Origin: Rhynchopus sp. YZ270_cl-10
Lineage: Eukaryota; Euglenozoa; Diplonemea; Diplonemida; Diplonemidae
DNA length: 64,000 bases
Assembly (NCBI GenBank): GCA_964035575.1
Contig: OZ037903.1
Location: 707,001 to 771,000 of the forward strand
Reading direction: 5' to 3'
The position numbers and the translations under genes are program-made. The stretch's first letter is position 1. Every line of letters starts with the position of its first letter. Of this stretch, positions 42,282-55,991 are shown in pieces. Below the pieces are notes generated by a model, which saw only the letters and a program-made list of their open reading frames with translations, ran no database searches and had not been told where the DNA came from.

Positions 42282-43444
42282 ATGACGGCGGCAGAAAAAC
42301 CCCTGCAGTACCCGCCCATAGGGGCAGTCACCTACCCAGCAATGGCGGCGGGGCTCTCGGTCACAGACTTCCTTGATACAAGCAAGCCTTTGGTGCGGAG
42401 TAAAAAGGACCCTACAAAGGCGTTGGGGCCGAGGTATGTTCTTGATTTTGTTTTTATTTATTTACGACAGCGTTTGCACTTTCAACCTCTCTTTATTTCA
42501 AACCCTCTTTGCCTTCTTTAGGTACACTGTCAAGAGATCTTTGCATTTCAACTCAACTTTTAAAAAATACATCCCATCCTTTCAAGGGCTTAAACTCATC
42601 TTACAACTCTGTTTACATTATTTCCCTTTATGAAATGATTGGAGGGATGGGATAGTAGGATATTGGAAGGGGGAAAAAAAAAAATGCAAAATACCACAGA
42701 TTTGTTGACGAATGCGAGCAAGAAAGACGTAGGATCACCCGCACCCAAAAGAAGGTCATTAATGCGGTAAAGACATCGAAAATAAACGGCCAACGCGTCA
42801 ACGAACGGCGGTATCTCAAGGCACAGTACGAGTTTGAACGCGAGAAGAAGCTTGCCGAGAAGACCATCTACCATAAGGAAAAGACACATGAATGGCAGTT
42901 ACGCCTTCAAAACAGCCCTTTCCTCGTCGATCTTGCTGGAGACGCTGAGCGTGTAGAAGAGGAAATGGTATAGGCGCACCGTTTTCTGTTGTGATCAAAG
43001 GTGACTAAGCATGAGAGGCTTACGGCTAAGGATATTATAAACTTTTCTATTCGGTTCATAGTGTTCGTTCATTATTCATTATCACCTTTTTTTCTCACAA
43101 ATTACTATAGTTTATCACAAAAAACGCTACAGTATGTCCGTGAAATGGAAGACAAACGCCGGCAGCGCCGTACGGAACAGAAGAAAAAGAAGATTAAGAA
43201 CGAAATTATCATCAAAGCCCTTTCAGAGGTGCCTGTCCTGGAGCAGGCACGCAAGCAGAAGAAACACCTCTTGGAGCAGGAGAAGCGGGAGCGTGCACTT
43301 CGCGGCATACAGCGTGTCGAGGCTGTGCAGGACCGGAAGCAGAAGGACCACCAGAAGCTACAGCAAGAGCGCAACGACAACCTCGATGCCCGAACCATGG
43401 GCAACGGAATGCCCGCTGTCGCTGCTGCAGCCGAGTGTGTTTAG
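42282..43444 (+). CDS. Coiled-coil protein, function unknown
   Basis: Three exons (42282-42433, 42700-42967, 43133-43444) give 243 residues. The joins are phase-consistent (Pro-Arg-Phe across intron 1, Glu-Met-Tyr across intron 2). Residues 1-50 are Pro-containing and hydrophobic (LQYPPIGAVTYPAMAAGLSV). From about residue 55 to 230 the protein is one long Lys/Glu/Arg-rich helix (EFEREKKLAEKTIYHKEKTH, EMEDKRRQRRTEQKKKKIKN). The tail is Ala-rich. The layout is common in ciliary and cytoskeletal proteins, but that is only a resemblance. Intron 1 holds beta plus alpha-like repeats and intron 2 an alpha repeat. Confidence 0.75.
42521..42612 (+). repeat. Beta plus alpha-like repeat in an intron
   Basis: GGTACACTGTCAAGAGATC, TTTGCATTTCAACTCAAC, the CATCCCATCCTTTCAAGG extension, then GGCTTAAACTCATCTTAC. 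This is the same composite order as in PPR intron 1 at 33412-33510, so the two introns carry copies of one larger unit. Confidence 0.75.
43000..43030 (+). repeat. Alpha short repeat in an intron
   Basis: GGTGACTAAGCATGAGAGGC then TTACGG. It lies 32 bases into the intron, about 105 bases before the acceptor. Confidence 0.7.
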
Positions 43445-44629
43445 AATTATTATAGGATGCCACCTCTATACTGAAATAGGGTGGAAGGAGAACAGGAAAA
43501 AAAAAAAATGCAAAAAAAAAAAAAAAACAGTGGAGATTGCACAACTGTGACAACACAACCGAGGCAACTACACTACTCCAACCAATTTATCAAAAAAAAT
43601 AAGAAATGTCCTTTGAATGGAGGGGGGAGGTACACAAACCCTTTTTTTCTCTCGAAAGAAGAAGAAGAAGAAGAAACAAATAAATAACTCCTCCCGTTTT
43701 TTTGTTATAAATGAAGGGTTGTTTTTTGCTTTGAAAACCGCTTTACAGCGGGATTTTTTGTTGTGGCAGATGTTAGATGCTTAATAGGGAGGCACAGAGG
43801 GGTAGGTTTTTTTCGATGGCCCACTATTTTTTTTCTTCCTTCCCGCAGTGCGTTTTTGCACTATCAACGTCACCTTTTTTTGGCGTTTGCATTTTTTTTT
43901 TTTCAATTTACCCCCCCTTTTTATTGACTAAGCACAGAGAGGCCTGGCATCTTTTTCAAACTTTGTTTGTTACAACACAAAATTTTCTGTGTAGCCAAGC
44001 CTGGTTTTTTCTTAGTACCTCTGCCGTCATAGCGGTGTTCTCTTCACAATTTTATTTTTTGGATGATAAACACCACAAGGTAACAAAAAAACATGAAGTT
44101 CGGTTCATTTTACCAACCTTTGTTTTTTTTCAAGATATGTGTGTACGTGAAACACACTCATTATTTGCAAAGCTTTTTCCCATCCACTTTCTTCCCTATG
44201 TTTAAAACCCCTTTACCTCCCATCCTCCCGCCACCCATTCTCAACGTGCCCATCTGTTTCTACAGAACCACACAGAGAGAGCGGCAACAGGCGTGACTTT
44301 CTTTTCCCCCTCCCATCTCCCAACCCCCTCCCCGTAAACAGTTCTCTCTTTTGCATTTCTTCCAAAAAAATATACCAAATTCAAACAAAAACCAGAACCT
44401 CCTCCCCTGCCCTAAACCCCTCTCCTATTTTTCTCAAAAAAATCAAAACTTACCCCAACCCCAACCCAATCCCCTCCTCTCAGGATCCTTCTTACCTCCC
44501 CATCATCCCCCCTCCTCATATCCCTTTTGGTGTTTCGTTTTATTCTGTTTTCAATTGGTTAAGCTAAGAGAGGATTGATAAAAACTTTTTGGTTTTTTAT
44601 TTTTAGCTTGACTTGCAACTTAGGTTGCA
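43445..44629. other. Intergenic region
   Basis: No gene. It contains degenerate gamma-like (near 43847) and alpha-like (near 43926 and 44557) fragments, and C-rich and A-rich runs. The last alpha-like fragment is followed by T-rich sequence with TAG at 44604-44606 and again at 44621-44623, shortly before the next ATG. Confidence 0.5.
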
Positions 44630-47600
44630 ATGTCCGACGATGGTGTGGACTATGAAGCGATTTATCGAAATGAGTGCCATGCAGTGCAGTGCAGGATAAA
44701 CAGCGCAGTGGCCAATACACTGGCAGCGGCGTCGTTCAAACCGCTTACGGGGATTATTCTTCGGGAGAACTATGTAGGCAGCAAAGGGGTGCTCCCGATC
44801 CTCACACTCCTTGCCGCAAACCCCACCGTGCAGCATCTGGACCTTAGCCATAATGGCATGGATAACGCTGCCGTCATTGAACTTTGCCGTATCGGGAAGA
44901 CCCACTATGGTTTAACCCATATTGACATATCTTACAATGATTGTACACAAAGTGTTGGGAAGGAGCTCATTTCTTTGGTAGAGACGAATCCTAGGATTGT
45001 CGCGCTTCACGCAGAAGGGAATGGGTTGTATCAATCGTTGCTGAGTCGGTTGGAACTGTCGGTGTCGCATAATAGGGAGATGGTGAAGGATTTGCCTCAG
45101 GTACATCCCTTGAGGGAACAGCCTGCACCGCCTCCGTTAGGGGGTCCTGCGGTGCGGACTGTAGAGGAGCCGGTACGGAGTGCACCAAAGGAGGAATGTG
45201 CCCAAGAAACAGCGGTGGTGGTGAATGCAAGGAACAGAGTGAAGCCGCGTCCGGTGCCGCCGCCGGCAGCTTCGCATGGGTATCGGAGGATGACGCAGCA
45301 AGAGAGAGAGGAGGCGAGAACGAATTACAACAGAAAATTGAAAACCCAATCCGACAATTTGGCGACCTACATTCCAAATGCGAATCGAATTACACCGTCC
45401 TTAGCAGCAAGAAAGAAGCTGGAAACGCTACAGAGAGAGCAGGACCAGGAGGAGGGTGGGGTCAACCTCGAAGCTGAAGACCTTCAAAGACGTGTCGTTG
45501 AGTCCCATGCAACCCAAAAGCAAAAGGATCTAAGCAACAAAACCGCCGCACTCTATCCAGACGACCCCGAGCAGGATGAAATATTTGCAGTGTCCTCGGA
45601 AGCTGCGTCCCGTCCACTTTCCCAGGATGCGTTAAAACAACTCGAAAAGCAGGACCTCCAATTCGCAATCGCAGAGGGCCAACAGAAGGACGCCGCCAAG
45701 AGACGGCAGCGCCTTTCTGCCGTGGAAGACGAAAGGGAACGTCTGATAGGACAGCAGGACGGCTTGACCGAGAACCTCAATGTTGCGTTGGAAGGTAGTC
45801 ATGGTGGTGGTGGGCCATCAGAAGAGGCGGAGCAGGACGCAACATCAAACCCACCGGCATCCCCGCAAGGAGCAGCGGAAAGCCAGAAGGCCGACTCTTG
45901 CCCAGATTCACCCACACCCCAGCAGCCCCGAGAGCGCGCCGAAGCAACACAAATGCAAATCCCAGAAGGAATCGACGCAGAGGGCATGAAGTTTTATCAG
46001 CATTTCAATGAAGGAGGGCAGGCCTACAATAAAGGTACATTTTTCTTTTAATTAGGTGAAGTCAATATTTTTTTTTTTTTGCGATCAGAGGATTTCTTTT
46101 GGTAAAAGGCTAAAAAGACCCAGGTGGGTGCTTAGGCGATAGTCAATATAACAATAACACACTTCCTATCAGGCCGTTTGGAAGAAGCTTATCAAGCCTG
46201 GGTGCTCGCCCTCGAGGTTGCGACTGCATGCAAAAACCGCGAATGGATCTCAATTATCAACGGCAACATCCAGACCCTCAGCTACCAGCTTCTTACCAGC
46301 CAGGGGGACGACCACTTATTGCGGAAGGAGTTGGAGGAGGCCTTGAAGTGTCTGCAGCTTGCGAGAGACGTTGCTTTTAAGGCACACAACAAGACTTGGG
46401 AGAAAGCGGCTGAGGATAGCATGAATTCGGTACGCCGGGCACAGTTCCGCGAATGCTTTGACAAAGCTATGCTGACTTTTGAGCCTTTGGTGCGGGAAAT
46501 GGAGAAGAAAGGCACGTTACCAACGGAAACACCTTTTGAACGACAATGGCGCCGCGTACACTGCCTCAAAGAGAGTCTCGATCTTTGGACACATGCCCTC
46601 CGCTATGCGGTGCAAATCACAGGCCGCGACGGCCGCGACCTAACAAGCATGGTGGAATCCGTTGTCCACGTGGCCTTTGAGTGTCAGGTGTCCTTCTCCT
46701 TTGCCCCTGCCGATGATATGCGGATCCGGCATTCTGCACAAGGCACACACCTGCTCACCTCCCCGCAACGTGAAAACCTCATCTCCGTCTGGGAGAGCAT
46801 CCAAGAAAGCCTTAAGGACCTGAATTCTGCGGAGTGGCTTGCTTTGACGTGGTCGATTCTAGGTAACCTGCGGCATTCTTTGTTTCAAAACAAACTAGCG
46901 GAGCAGTGCTTTCTCAAATCCCTCGAAGGCGAAGGTGGCGACCTCATCCATGCTGCCTCCGAGACACACCTAGGCCGTGTCTACGTCGGTCTCGCACGCT
47001 ACTCAGAAGCAGAAAAGCTTCTTATCTCTGCAGACAAACTCTGGGTACAACTCCGTGAACGCTACACCGCCGCCCACGCAAGCGAAGAGAAACAGAAACA
47101 AGAAAAGAAGGCCCCCAAAAAGGAAGACGCAAAGACCAAAACGAAGCCCGGTGGTGTACAGGAAACCACCCTCGACGCTTACATCTTCAATGAAAACTCT
47201 CAGAGGGCGATTTACACGGTGCAGCAGCAGTACATGCTGTACGACATGCTGCAACAGATCATGGTGTCGCAGTACCGCTACACAGAAGGGCTTGAAATGG
47301 CGGAACGCATGCGGGCCCTCACACACATGGACAAACTCAATGACAAAATGCACGAAAACTTCAACACAAACACAACCTGCGACCACATGCTCTCCATCTG
47401 CAGATCCTGCCAATCCGTCTTAGTAGTATACAGCACAACAGTCAAATACGAATGGGACATCGAAAAGGGAGAACCCGTTGCATTCGAACAGCTCTTCATC
47501 TGGGTCATGCCCCCAGAAGGCGAAATAAAATTCGTTCTAATCAACGTCACACAAGACTACAGTGGCGTCAGTCTTGAGCACATTATTGACTCACTTCGCA

Positions 47601-48550
47601 GCGCGCTATGTGTCGAGCCCGACAACGACAACCTCACAGACACGCCGCAAAAGGCGAAAAAGAATAAGGTAATAGTGGACCAGCCCTCCTACGCATGGAA
47701 ACACCCGCTCCAACAGCTCTACGACTTTTTAATCTACCCAATCTCAGATTTTCTAACCGTCAACGCTGGCCTCGAATTTGCCCCACACCGGAAGGTCACC
47801 TTTGTACCCCACTCCTTTTTGCATTTAGTCCCTTGGGCGGCTTTGATGGATACTATGGGAAGGTTTTTGATTGAATCTTTTAATATTCAGGTCGCTCCTT
47901 CAGTTCAGGTAATGGCACTCGCAAAATTGAATGCAACCAAACTTCCAGAACGGGGACAAAAAGTTGCAGTCGTAAACGGAGCAGTACAGCGACATGCGGA
48001 ACTACCGTACCCTTTTTACGACCCCTTGGACGAAGAGAGTGCAAGCGTAGCTGAAGGGTTGAACGTAGGGGTCCTGGGGGGCGGGAAGGAAGCGGTGTTG
48101 GCGGGCATGAGTGGGGCACGCATGATCCACATCGCTGCAGAGGTGTTGGCAGAGTATGCTGAGGGGTCTTCTTGGGGGGGCTTTGTGGTGGACGATGGGG
48201 TGCTGGCGTCTAGGCAGATTGAAGTGGCGGAGCTGGCAGCAGAGCTGGTTGTCGTGCCCGCATGCAACCACAGCAAGCAGGCGCTCCTCCGTGGCGGCGA
48301 CGGTGTGGTCGAGATGTGCCGCGCCTTCGCAAGCGCAGGGGCCCCCTCCGTCGTGTACTCCCTCTGGGCGACCCCACACCAATCCTCTGCACAGCTCCTC
48401 AGTACCTTCTACAACAACCTTCGCAACCAACCGGATAAAGCGATTTGTCTCTCGTCGGCACAACGCAAGGCGTGTCAAAGTGACCCCTATGGACCAGCCT
48501 CATGGGTATGTTTTGAATTTTTTTTTTTTTTGGGGGGGGAAATTTGTTGA
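44630..48550 (+). CDS. LRR-TPR-CHAT protein
   Basis: Exon 1 is 44630-46034 and exon 2 starts at 46173 (intron 138 bases, acceptor CCTATCAG). About 1250 residues. Residues about 39-135 are ribonuclease-inhibitor-type leucine-rich repeats (VQHLDLSHNGMDNAAVIELC, LTHIDISYNDCTQSVGKEL). A charged, Pro-rich disordered region runs to about 440. TPR-like helical pairs follow, spanning the splice (AYNKGRLEEAYQAWVLALEV) and on to about 780. From about 935 the sequence matches CHAT domains, peptidases of the caspase/separase clan: LQQLYDFLIYPI, VTFVPHSFLHLVPWAALMD, a His-region IHIAAEV at 1120-1126 and a Cys-region VVVPACNHS with Cys1166. The catalytic His of the usual ATHG is replaced by Glu, so proteolysis looks unlikely. 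A GTATG donor at 48506 suggests one more exon, which I could not place; read-through stops at 48550. Confidence 0.82.
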
Positions 48551-48574
48551 GAGTTGGGGATCAATATAGCTATT

Positions 48575-48670
48575 TCCCTCCCTCCCGCCAGAGCCCGAGG
48601 GCGCCCTTGAGGGAGGTCAGGGCGCCCTGACCTCCCGAAAGGGCAGCCCGAGGGCCAAGGGAGGGAGGGA
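48575..48670. repeat. 96-bp nested palindromic element
   Basis: The outer arms TCCCTCCCTCCC and GGGAGGGAGGGA are perfect complements. In the centre a 26-base perfect palindrome runs from 48611 to 48636 (GGGAGGTCAGGGC followed by its complement). GC content is far above the flanks. It could be a small fold-back transposon or a structured RNA element. Confidence 0.7.
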
Positions 48671-48912
48671 TGTAGCTTTGTGACCCGAAGAGGTCGTTTT
48701 CGACCCGAACTGCCTGCAAACAAGCGCTTTTGTGGTGTTTTGTGTACAAACACGTAGGTTTTTCGGCCCACATGGGTACCATCGTTTGTGGCCTACGGAC
48801 GCCCAAAAGCATGCGGATACGCTTTTCGAGTCGCAGAAACCAGGTTGTGGGCTGTTTTAAAAAGTTTTTGGCCGGTTTCAGTCACCAAAACGCACATTCT
48901 CTCGCGGGAATT

Positions 48913-48962
48913 TTTGGTGCTCTCAAGGGAATCCTCTTAGCTCTCAAGGGAATCCCTTGAGA
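48913..48962. repeat. Tandem CTCAAGGGAATCC with palindrome
   Basis: GCTCTCAAGGGAATCC occurs twice, and the second copy continues into CTTGAG, forming a 19-base palindrome with a single central base. Confidence 0.55.
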
Positions 48963-49480
48963 CCTCTGGAGGGTTACAAATGAGATGGTGGTTCTTGGTC
49001 GGGTAATGAAAGTTTTTTATGCCAAAAAATTTCCAAAAAATAAACCTAACATAACAGGCATCGTTGTATTTGTTCGGCGTTTCGTCGTTGTGAAGAGGGG
49101 GAAAAATAATAATGGGAATAACGAAAAGAGTTTACAACACTATACCGATTTTTTTCCCGCCGATTTTTTTGGTGACATTGGTTTCCCCTTCTGACCCACA
49201 ATTAGTACCGGGGGGTTTTTTTCCCCCTCCCCCACCTCTTCCTCCCCACCCCCCCTCACATTTTTTTCCAAAAATGTGAAACAAAGGGGAACAAGCCCCC
49301 CCCTTTTTTAGTCTCCCCCCTTTTCCCCCCCTCCCCCTTTTTAAGATCTCAGCAAACATAACATCACCACACCCCAACCCTCTTTTCTCTCTCTCATTTC
49401 TCTCTCTCCGAATTTCAACCCAACCTTTTTTCAGACACACAAACTTCACTATATTCAAAACCACACACAAAAGACTTATC

Positions 49481-51499
49481 ATGGGAGGATGGGAGGAACT
49501 GTCGAAGGAGTGGCGGAGTTCTAATGGGGCAACAAACGCACAGTACACGGCAAGGAACTTTGTGGGGGGTGAGTGGCGGGATGCGGCAGGGACATTGGTG
49601 AATACCGCACCTTCAACGGGACGCAAGATCGGGACAATTCCGCGCAGTGGAGCGGCAGATGTGCAGGCCGCTGTCGATGCTGCCACCGCCGCCATGGCAG
49701 GACCCTGGGGTAAAACCACCAAGGAAGAACGCAGTGCTCTCCTCCACAAAATCGCAGATAAAATGCAGGAAAAGCTTCCCCTCCTTGCGGCGCTTGAAAG
49801 CATTGACCAAGGCAAAACCATTGGCCTCGCCTCCACCGTCGACATCCCCCGCGCTATTAGCAACTTCCGTTTCTTCGCAGGCGCGCTCATCCACGGAGAA
49901 GGCGAATCCTACACAATGAACAACAGTGCCGCAATGAACTACACACAGCATTCGCCTATCGGGGTGGTAGGGCTCATCACGCCGTGGAACCTGCCGTTGT
50001 ACCTGCTCTCCTGGAAGGTTGCCCCCGCTCTTGCCATGGGGAACGTGATAGTCGCAAAGCCCTCAGAGGTGACACCCTTCACAGGAACCGTCCTCGCAGA
50101 GATCCTGCATGAGGTGGGCGTCCCTAAGGGCGTCTTCAACGTTGTCCACGGGCTGGGGGCAGAGGCAGGGCAGGCCATCCTCGAGCACCCAAGCATCCGC
50201 GCGATTTCGTTCACAGGAGGGACCACGACGGGTATGGATGAGACCATTTTTTTGTTCCTCACACGTAGTGTATTAAGAAACTAGACAAAAAGAAAGTTCA
50301 GATCTTGTATAACAGTATTTCCCCTTGATTCCTTTCACCTTACGCCAAACAGATTTTTACCCCTATTTGGCTGCGTTCAACGAAAAGCACTGTTATATTT
50401 TTATTGTTATCAAGATCAGTTGGCGGATGATATCGTCTAGTTTTGTTAACCCTCTCCTCTAACACCCAGTAGGTATCCAGATAAGATAGGGTTTTTGTAA
50501 ATCCGGGTTCGATAATAGAGGCATTGTACTCAACTTCACTTTGTATTTTCATACCCTATTCTCCACAGGCCGCCTTGTTGCACGCACAGCAGCACCTCTT
50601 TTTAAGAAGGTTTCCCTCGAGCTTGGTGGGAAGAACCCCACTATCGTCTTCGCCGACTGCGACTTCGAGACCACTGTCGCAGGCGCCGTCACCGCAGGAT
50701 TCGCAAACCAAGGCGAGGTTTGTCTCTGTGGGTCACGCCTTCTTGTAGAACGCCCTATCTACGACCGCTTTGTGGCCGAATTCGTAAAGCGCGTGAAACA
50801 GTTTAAGGTAGGCGACCCTAGGGCAGCAACGAGCCATATGGGGTCGTTGGTGTCGGCACAGCATAAGAAGAAGGTGGAGTCGTTCCTGGCGTTGGCGAAG
50901 AAGGAAGGGGGGAAGGTGGAGTGTGGTGGGAAGTTCCCGGCGGACATTCCGAGGGAGTTTGCGGGGGGTGCGTTTTTGGAGCCGACTGTGATTACAGGGC
51001 TGCCGCATGCAGGGCGTGTGTCGACGGAGGAGATCTTCGGCCCCATCGTCACGGTGCACCCTTTCGACACCGCTGCCGAGGCTGTCGCCATTGCAAACGA
51101 AACCGAGTACGGCCTCGCAGGGTCCGTCTGGACGAGTGACCTCAACAAAGGCCACCTCGTCGCCCAGTCGCTCGACACAGGAATGGTCTGGGTCAACTGC
51201 TGGATGATGCGCGACCTCCGTGTCCCCTTCGGTGGTGTCAAATCCTCAGGTGTCGGACGGGAGGGAGGTAAGCGCTCCCTTGAGTTCTTCAGTGAATCAA
51301 AGGTATGATATTTTTTGTAAAAAACCGTTATTTTTTAAATACCTATGAAGGCAAGAACAACGCTCCCTGTCGATAACTATCGTTTTTTGGATGTAAATTT
51401 GTCGTAATCTATTACCATTGTGAGGGGGTAATGTGGAGTCATATTATAATCTCTTCTTCGACACAGAACATCTGCATCAATTTGCCGAGCAAGCTTTGA
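49481..51499 (+). CDS. Aldehyde dehydrogenase, ALDH8A1-like, with C-terminal SKL
   Basis: Three exons (49481-50231, 50569-51302, 51467-51499) encode 505 residues. All landmarks of a class I/II-type aldehyde dehydrogenase are present: PWNLPLYLLSWK (Asn of the oxyanion hole), KPSEVTP, FTGGTTTG across the splice, LELGGKNP with the general base Glu268, NQGEVC with catalytic Cys302, and EIFGPIV. The C-terminal part (DLRVPFGGVKSSGVGREGG, then LEFFSESKNICI) resembles ALDH8A1, the 2-aminomuconate semialdehyde dehydrogenase of tryptophan breakdown. The 33-base last exon codes for NICINLPSKL and stop, ending in the canonical PTS1 signal SKL. Import into peroxisomes or glycosomes is therefore predicted. 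The exact substrate is inferred from similarity only. Confidence 0.9.
50504..50540 (+). repeat. Gamma-like repeat in ALDH intron 1
   Basis: CCGGGTTCGATAATAGAGGC then ATTGTACTCAACTTCACTTT. This compact gamma variant joins the hairpin core and the tail directly. It ends 28 bases before the CAG acceptor at 50566-50568. Confidence 0.65.
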
Positions 51500-53936
<2,437 letters not shown>

Positions 53937-54688
53937 ACATTTTTTTTTTAAAAAACCATTTTTTCAAATAAAGTAGGGAAGGAGAGGGAGGAGGAGGAGG
54001 GGGGTTAGGAGAAGGGAGAAAAAAAAGGAACAGAAAACGTTGTGTTTTGTCAAAAAAAAAAGTGTAGTAATAGTGGTAATTTGTTGCACCCCCTGCGTAT
54101 TCCCCCCCCGATCTGACAAAAAAAAATATAAAAAAAAAACAAAGTGGCTAACTCCATCCATAAAAAGTTTTCAAAAAAAAATCGCAGTCTTTTTTTCAGC
54201 ATAGTTTTATGATGGGTAGTTTTGCATCCCCCCCCCCCACCCCGTATTGTATCTCCCCCCCGACCCCTATAAAAGATGTGAGTGTCCTCAAGGGGGTTCT
54301 GTTCATGTCTCAAAAGCTTTTTTTTTTCTTTTTTTTTCGTTTTCTAATATAACAGCCATACGCACCTCCCATCCCCTCCCCACAAAAAAAAAATCACTCG
54401 GGTTGTTCGTCTAAGTGGTACATCAAATACGGTCGAAATTTTTCCCTTTTTTTTCCTTCTTTTTTCGACACAAAATTGTCAAAACAAAAACAAACAAAAC
54501 GTTTATCCCAATATGTGGACTCCTTTATTGTTCCCACCAATACTGAAAAGCAAGGGACAGTGGAAAAGTGACAAAAGGTGCGTTATGGCTGTCGGGTGGA
54601 TGGAATATTAAAAAAACTGTGATTTTTTTTTATATCAGATGTAAAACCACGAAGTGGACTGCATGCTTTGGGAATCCACCTGATGCGA

Positions 54689-54732
54689 GGTACACGGTCA
54701 CGCGGAGGGCTGTTGTATTTCAAGTCAAAACT
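54689..54732 (+). repeat. Beta short repeat, diverged
   Basis: GGTACACGGTCACGCGGA, GGGCTGTTGTATTTCAA and GTCAAAACTTTG. A gamma tail fragment (GGTGCCTGCATTATTAAC) follows about 155 bases later. Confidence 0.65.
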
Positions 54733-55668
54733 TTGTTATTCTTATTTTTTTTTGTCGTTATCCACATCACATTAGCACTGCTGTGCTGTGTAATACCCCC
54801 GAAGCACTTTTTTTTTCTTTTCTAACATCGCTTTTGTTGGGGGTGTGTTTTTTTAATTTGGCTGGCATCGTACGTGGGTCAGTCGGAGGTGCCTGCATTA
54901 TTAACTTCACTTTTTTTATTTCCTTTTGATAATTTTGTTGAATTAGTGTAGCCACCTATATAGACAGTCTTCACTGTTCTTTTTGCTGGATACGGCTGAG
55001 GTCAGAGAAAGTCTCCCTTCTTATAAGAAAACAAAATACGGTACCGATTTCAGCATCAAGTATTGAAGGGTACATTCACCTCTTTCAAGGCTTCTTTTTA
55101 AGCCAAGGTGGCTAAAGCAATGCATGGCTTAGTAGAAGCATCTTGGGGGGAAAGCTTCTCTTTTAATTGTATTTTTGGTTGGAACCACCTTTTTCTTGTG
55201 CTTTCTCTTTGAATGGAAAGTATATGAAATTAGTTTCCCTCTATGGTGCTTTCGGAAGTCGATCAACGACGTGTCAGCGACCTGTCAATATCGACCCCTC
55301 CCGGAGCACTACTCTGTCTCTCTTGATGTCTCCCTCTTCACACCGATTCGAAAACTTTGAAAAAAAAAAAAGAGCTTTTTTTTTTTTTTTGAACCAAGGC
55401 TTAGGTGTGATGTTTTTCAATCAAACTCCCCCTCTTCCCCCCTACATTAAGAAAAACGTGGGGAAAGGGCTGGTTCTGTACAGTACAGTAAAAGAGAAAT
55501 TTTTTTTGGGCAAAAAAAAATAACAGTAAACCGGAAAACGATGTGTAATGTGTGCGGGGGGGGGGAGGAGGATCTGTGTGTAACGGGTGTGTGGAAACTA
55601 CCGAAAACGAAAAAAAGAAGTATTTTCACTCTTTCCCCCTCAAACCCATTTTGTTTCAATGAAGTGAT

Positions 55669-55740
55669 CTCTGGGGGTTCGATAACCCGCGGGAGTGTGT
55701 TCACCGATGTACGGTGTGACGTTTTGTACTTTCAACTCTT
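55669..55740 (+). repeat. Gamma short repeat before the CDK gene
   Basis: CTCTGGGGGTTCGATAACCC, then TTCACCGATGTACGGTGTGA and CGTTTTGTACTTTCAACTC. The tail runs directly into a T-rich tract ending in CAG at 55758-55760. Confidence 0.75.
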
Positions 55741-55991
55741 TTTTGTTTTCTCTACCTCAGCTACAACCTTAACCACAACCATGCAGAAAAATATTACTAT
55801 ACACGGTTGGGCCTCGCACAACACCCCTGCTCGCCCCACCTCCCCCACCCTGGGGTCATAACCCTCCCCTTTTCGCGTCTTTCTCAGGTGTGGCGGTGAA
55901 CACATCTCCCTTGACAGCAAACACAGCCACGGCTGTGCAGGGCATTACCCACCCCCCAACGGGTCCCCCCCGCCCCTAGAAAAAAAAAAAA

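Larger units (their letters stand above)
48551..49480. other. Intergenic region with palindromic structures
   Basis: No gene is supported, although the last exon of the CHAT protein may hide here. Holds the palindromic element at 48575-48670, the repeat/palindrome at 48913-48962, and C-rich and T-rich runs (49200-49440) ending in CAG at 49432-49434. Confidence 0.45.
53937..55991. other. Intergenic region with beta and gamma repeats
   Basis: About 2 kb with no supported gene. Low-complexity A, T and C runs dominate 53937-54560. Repeats lie at 54689, about 54880-54915 (gamma tail), 55107 (alpha-like) and 55669. Confidence 0.5.

Noticed and set aside
49132-49890. 252-codon open frame on the - strand over the ALDH start
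   Set aside because: Overlaps the well-supported ALDH first exon and pyrimidine-rich leader; it is an antisense shadow.
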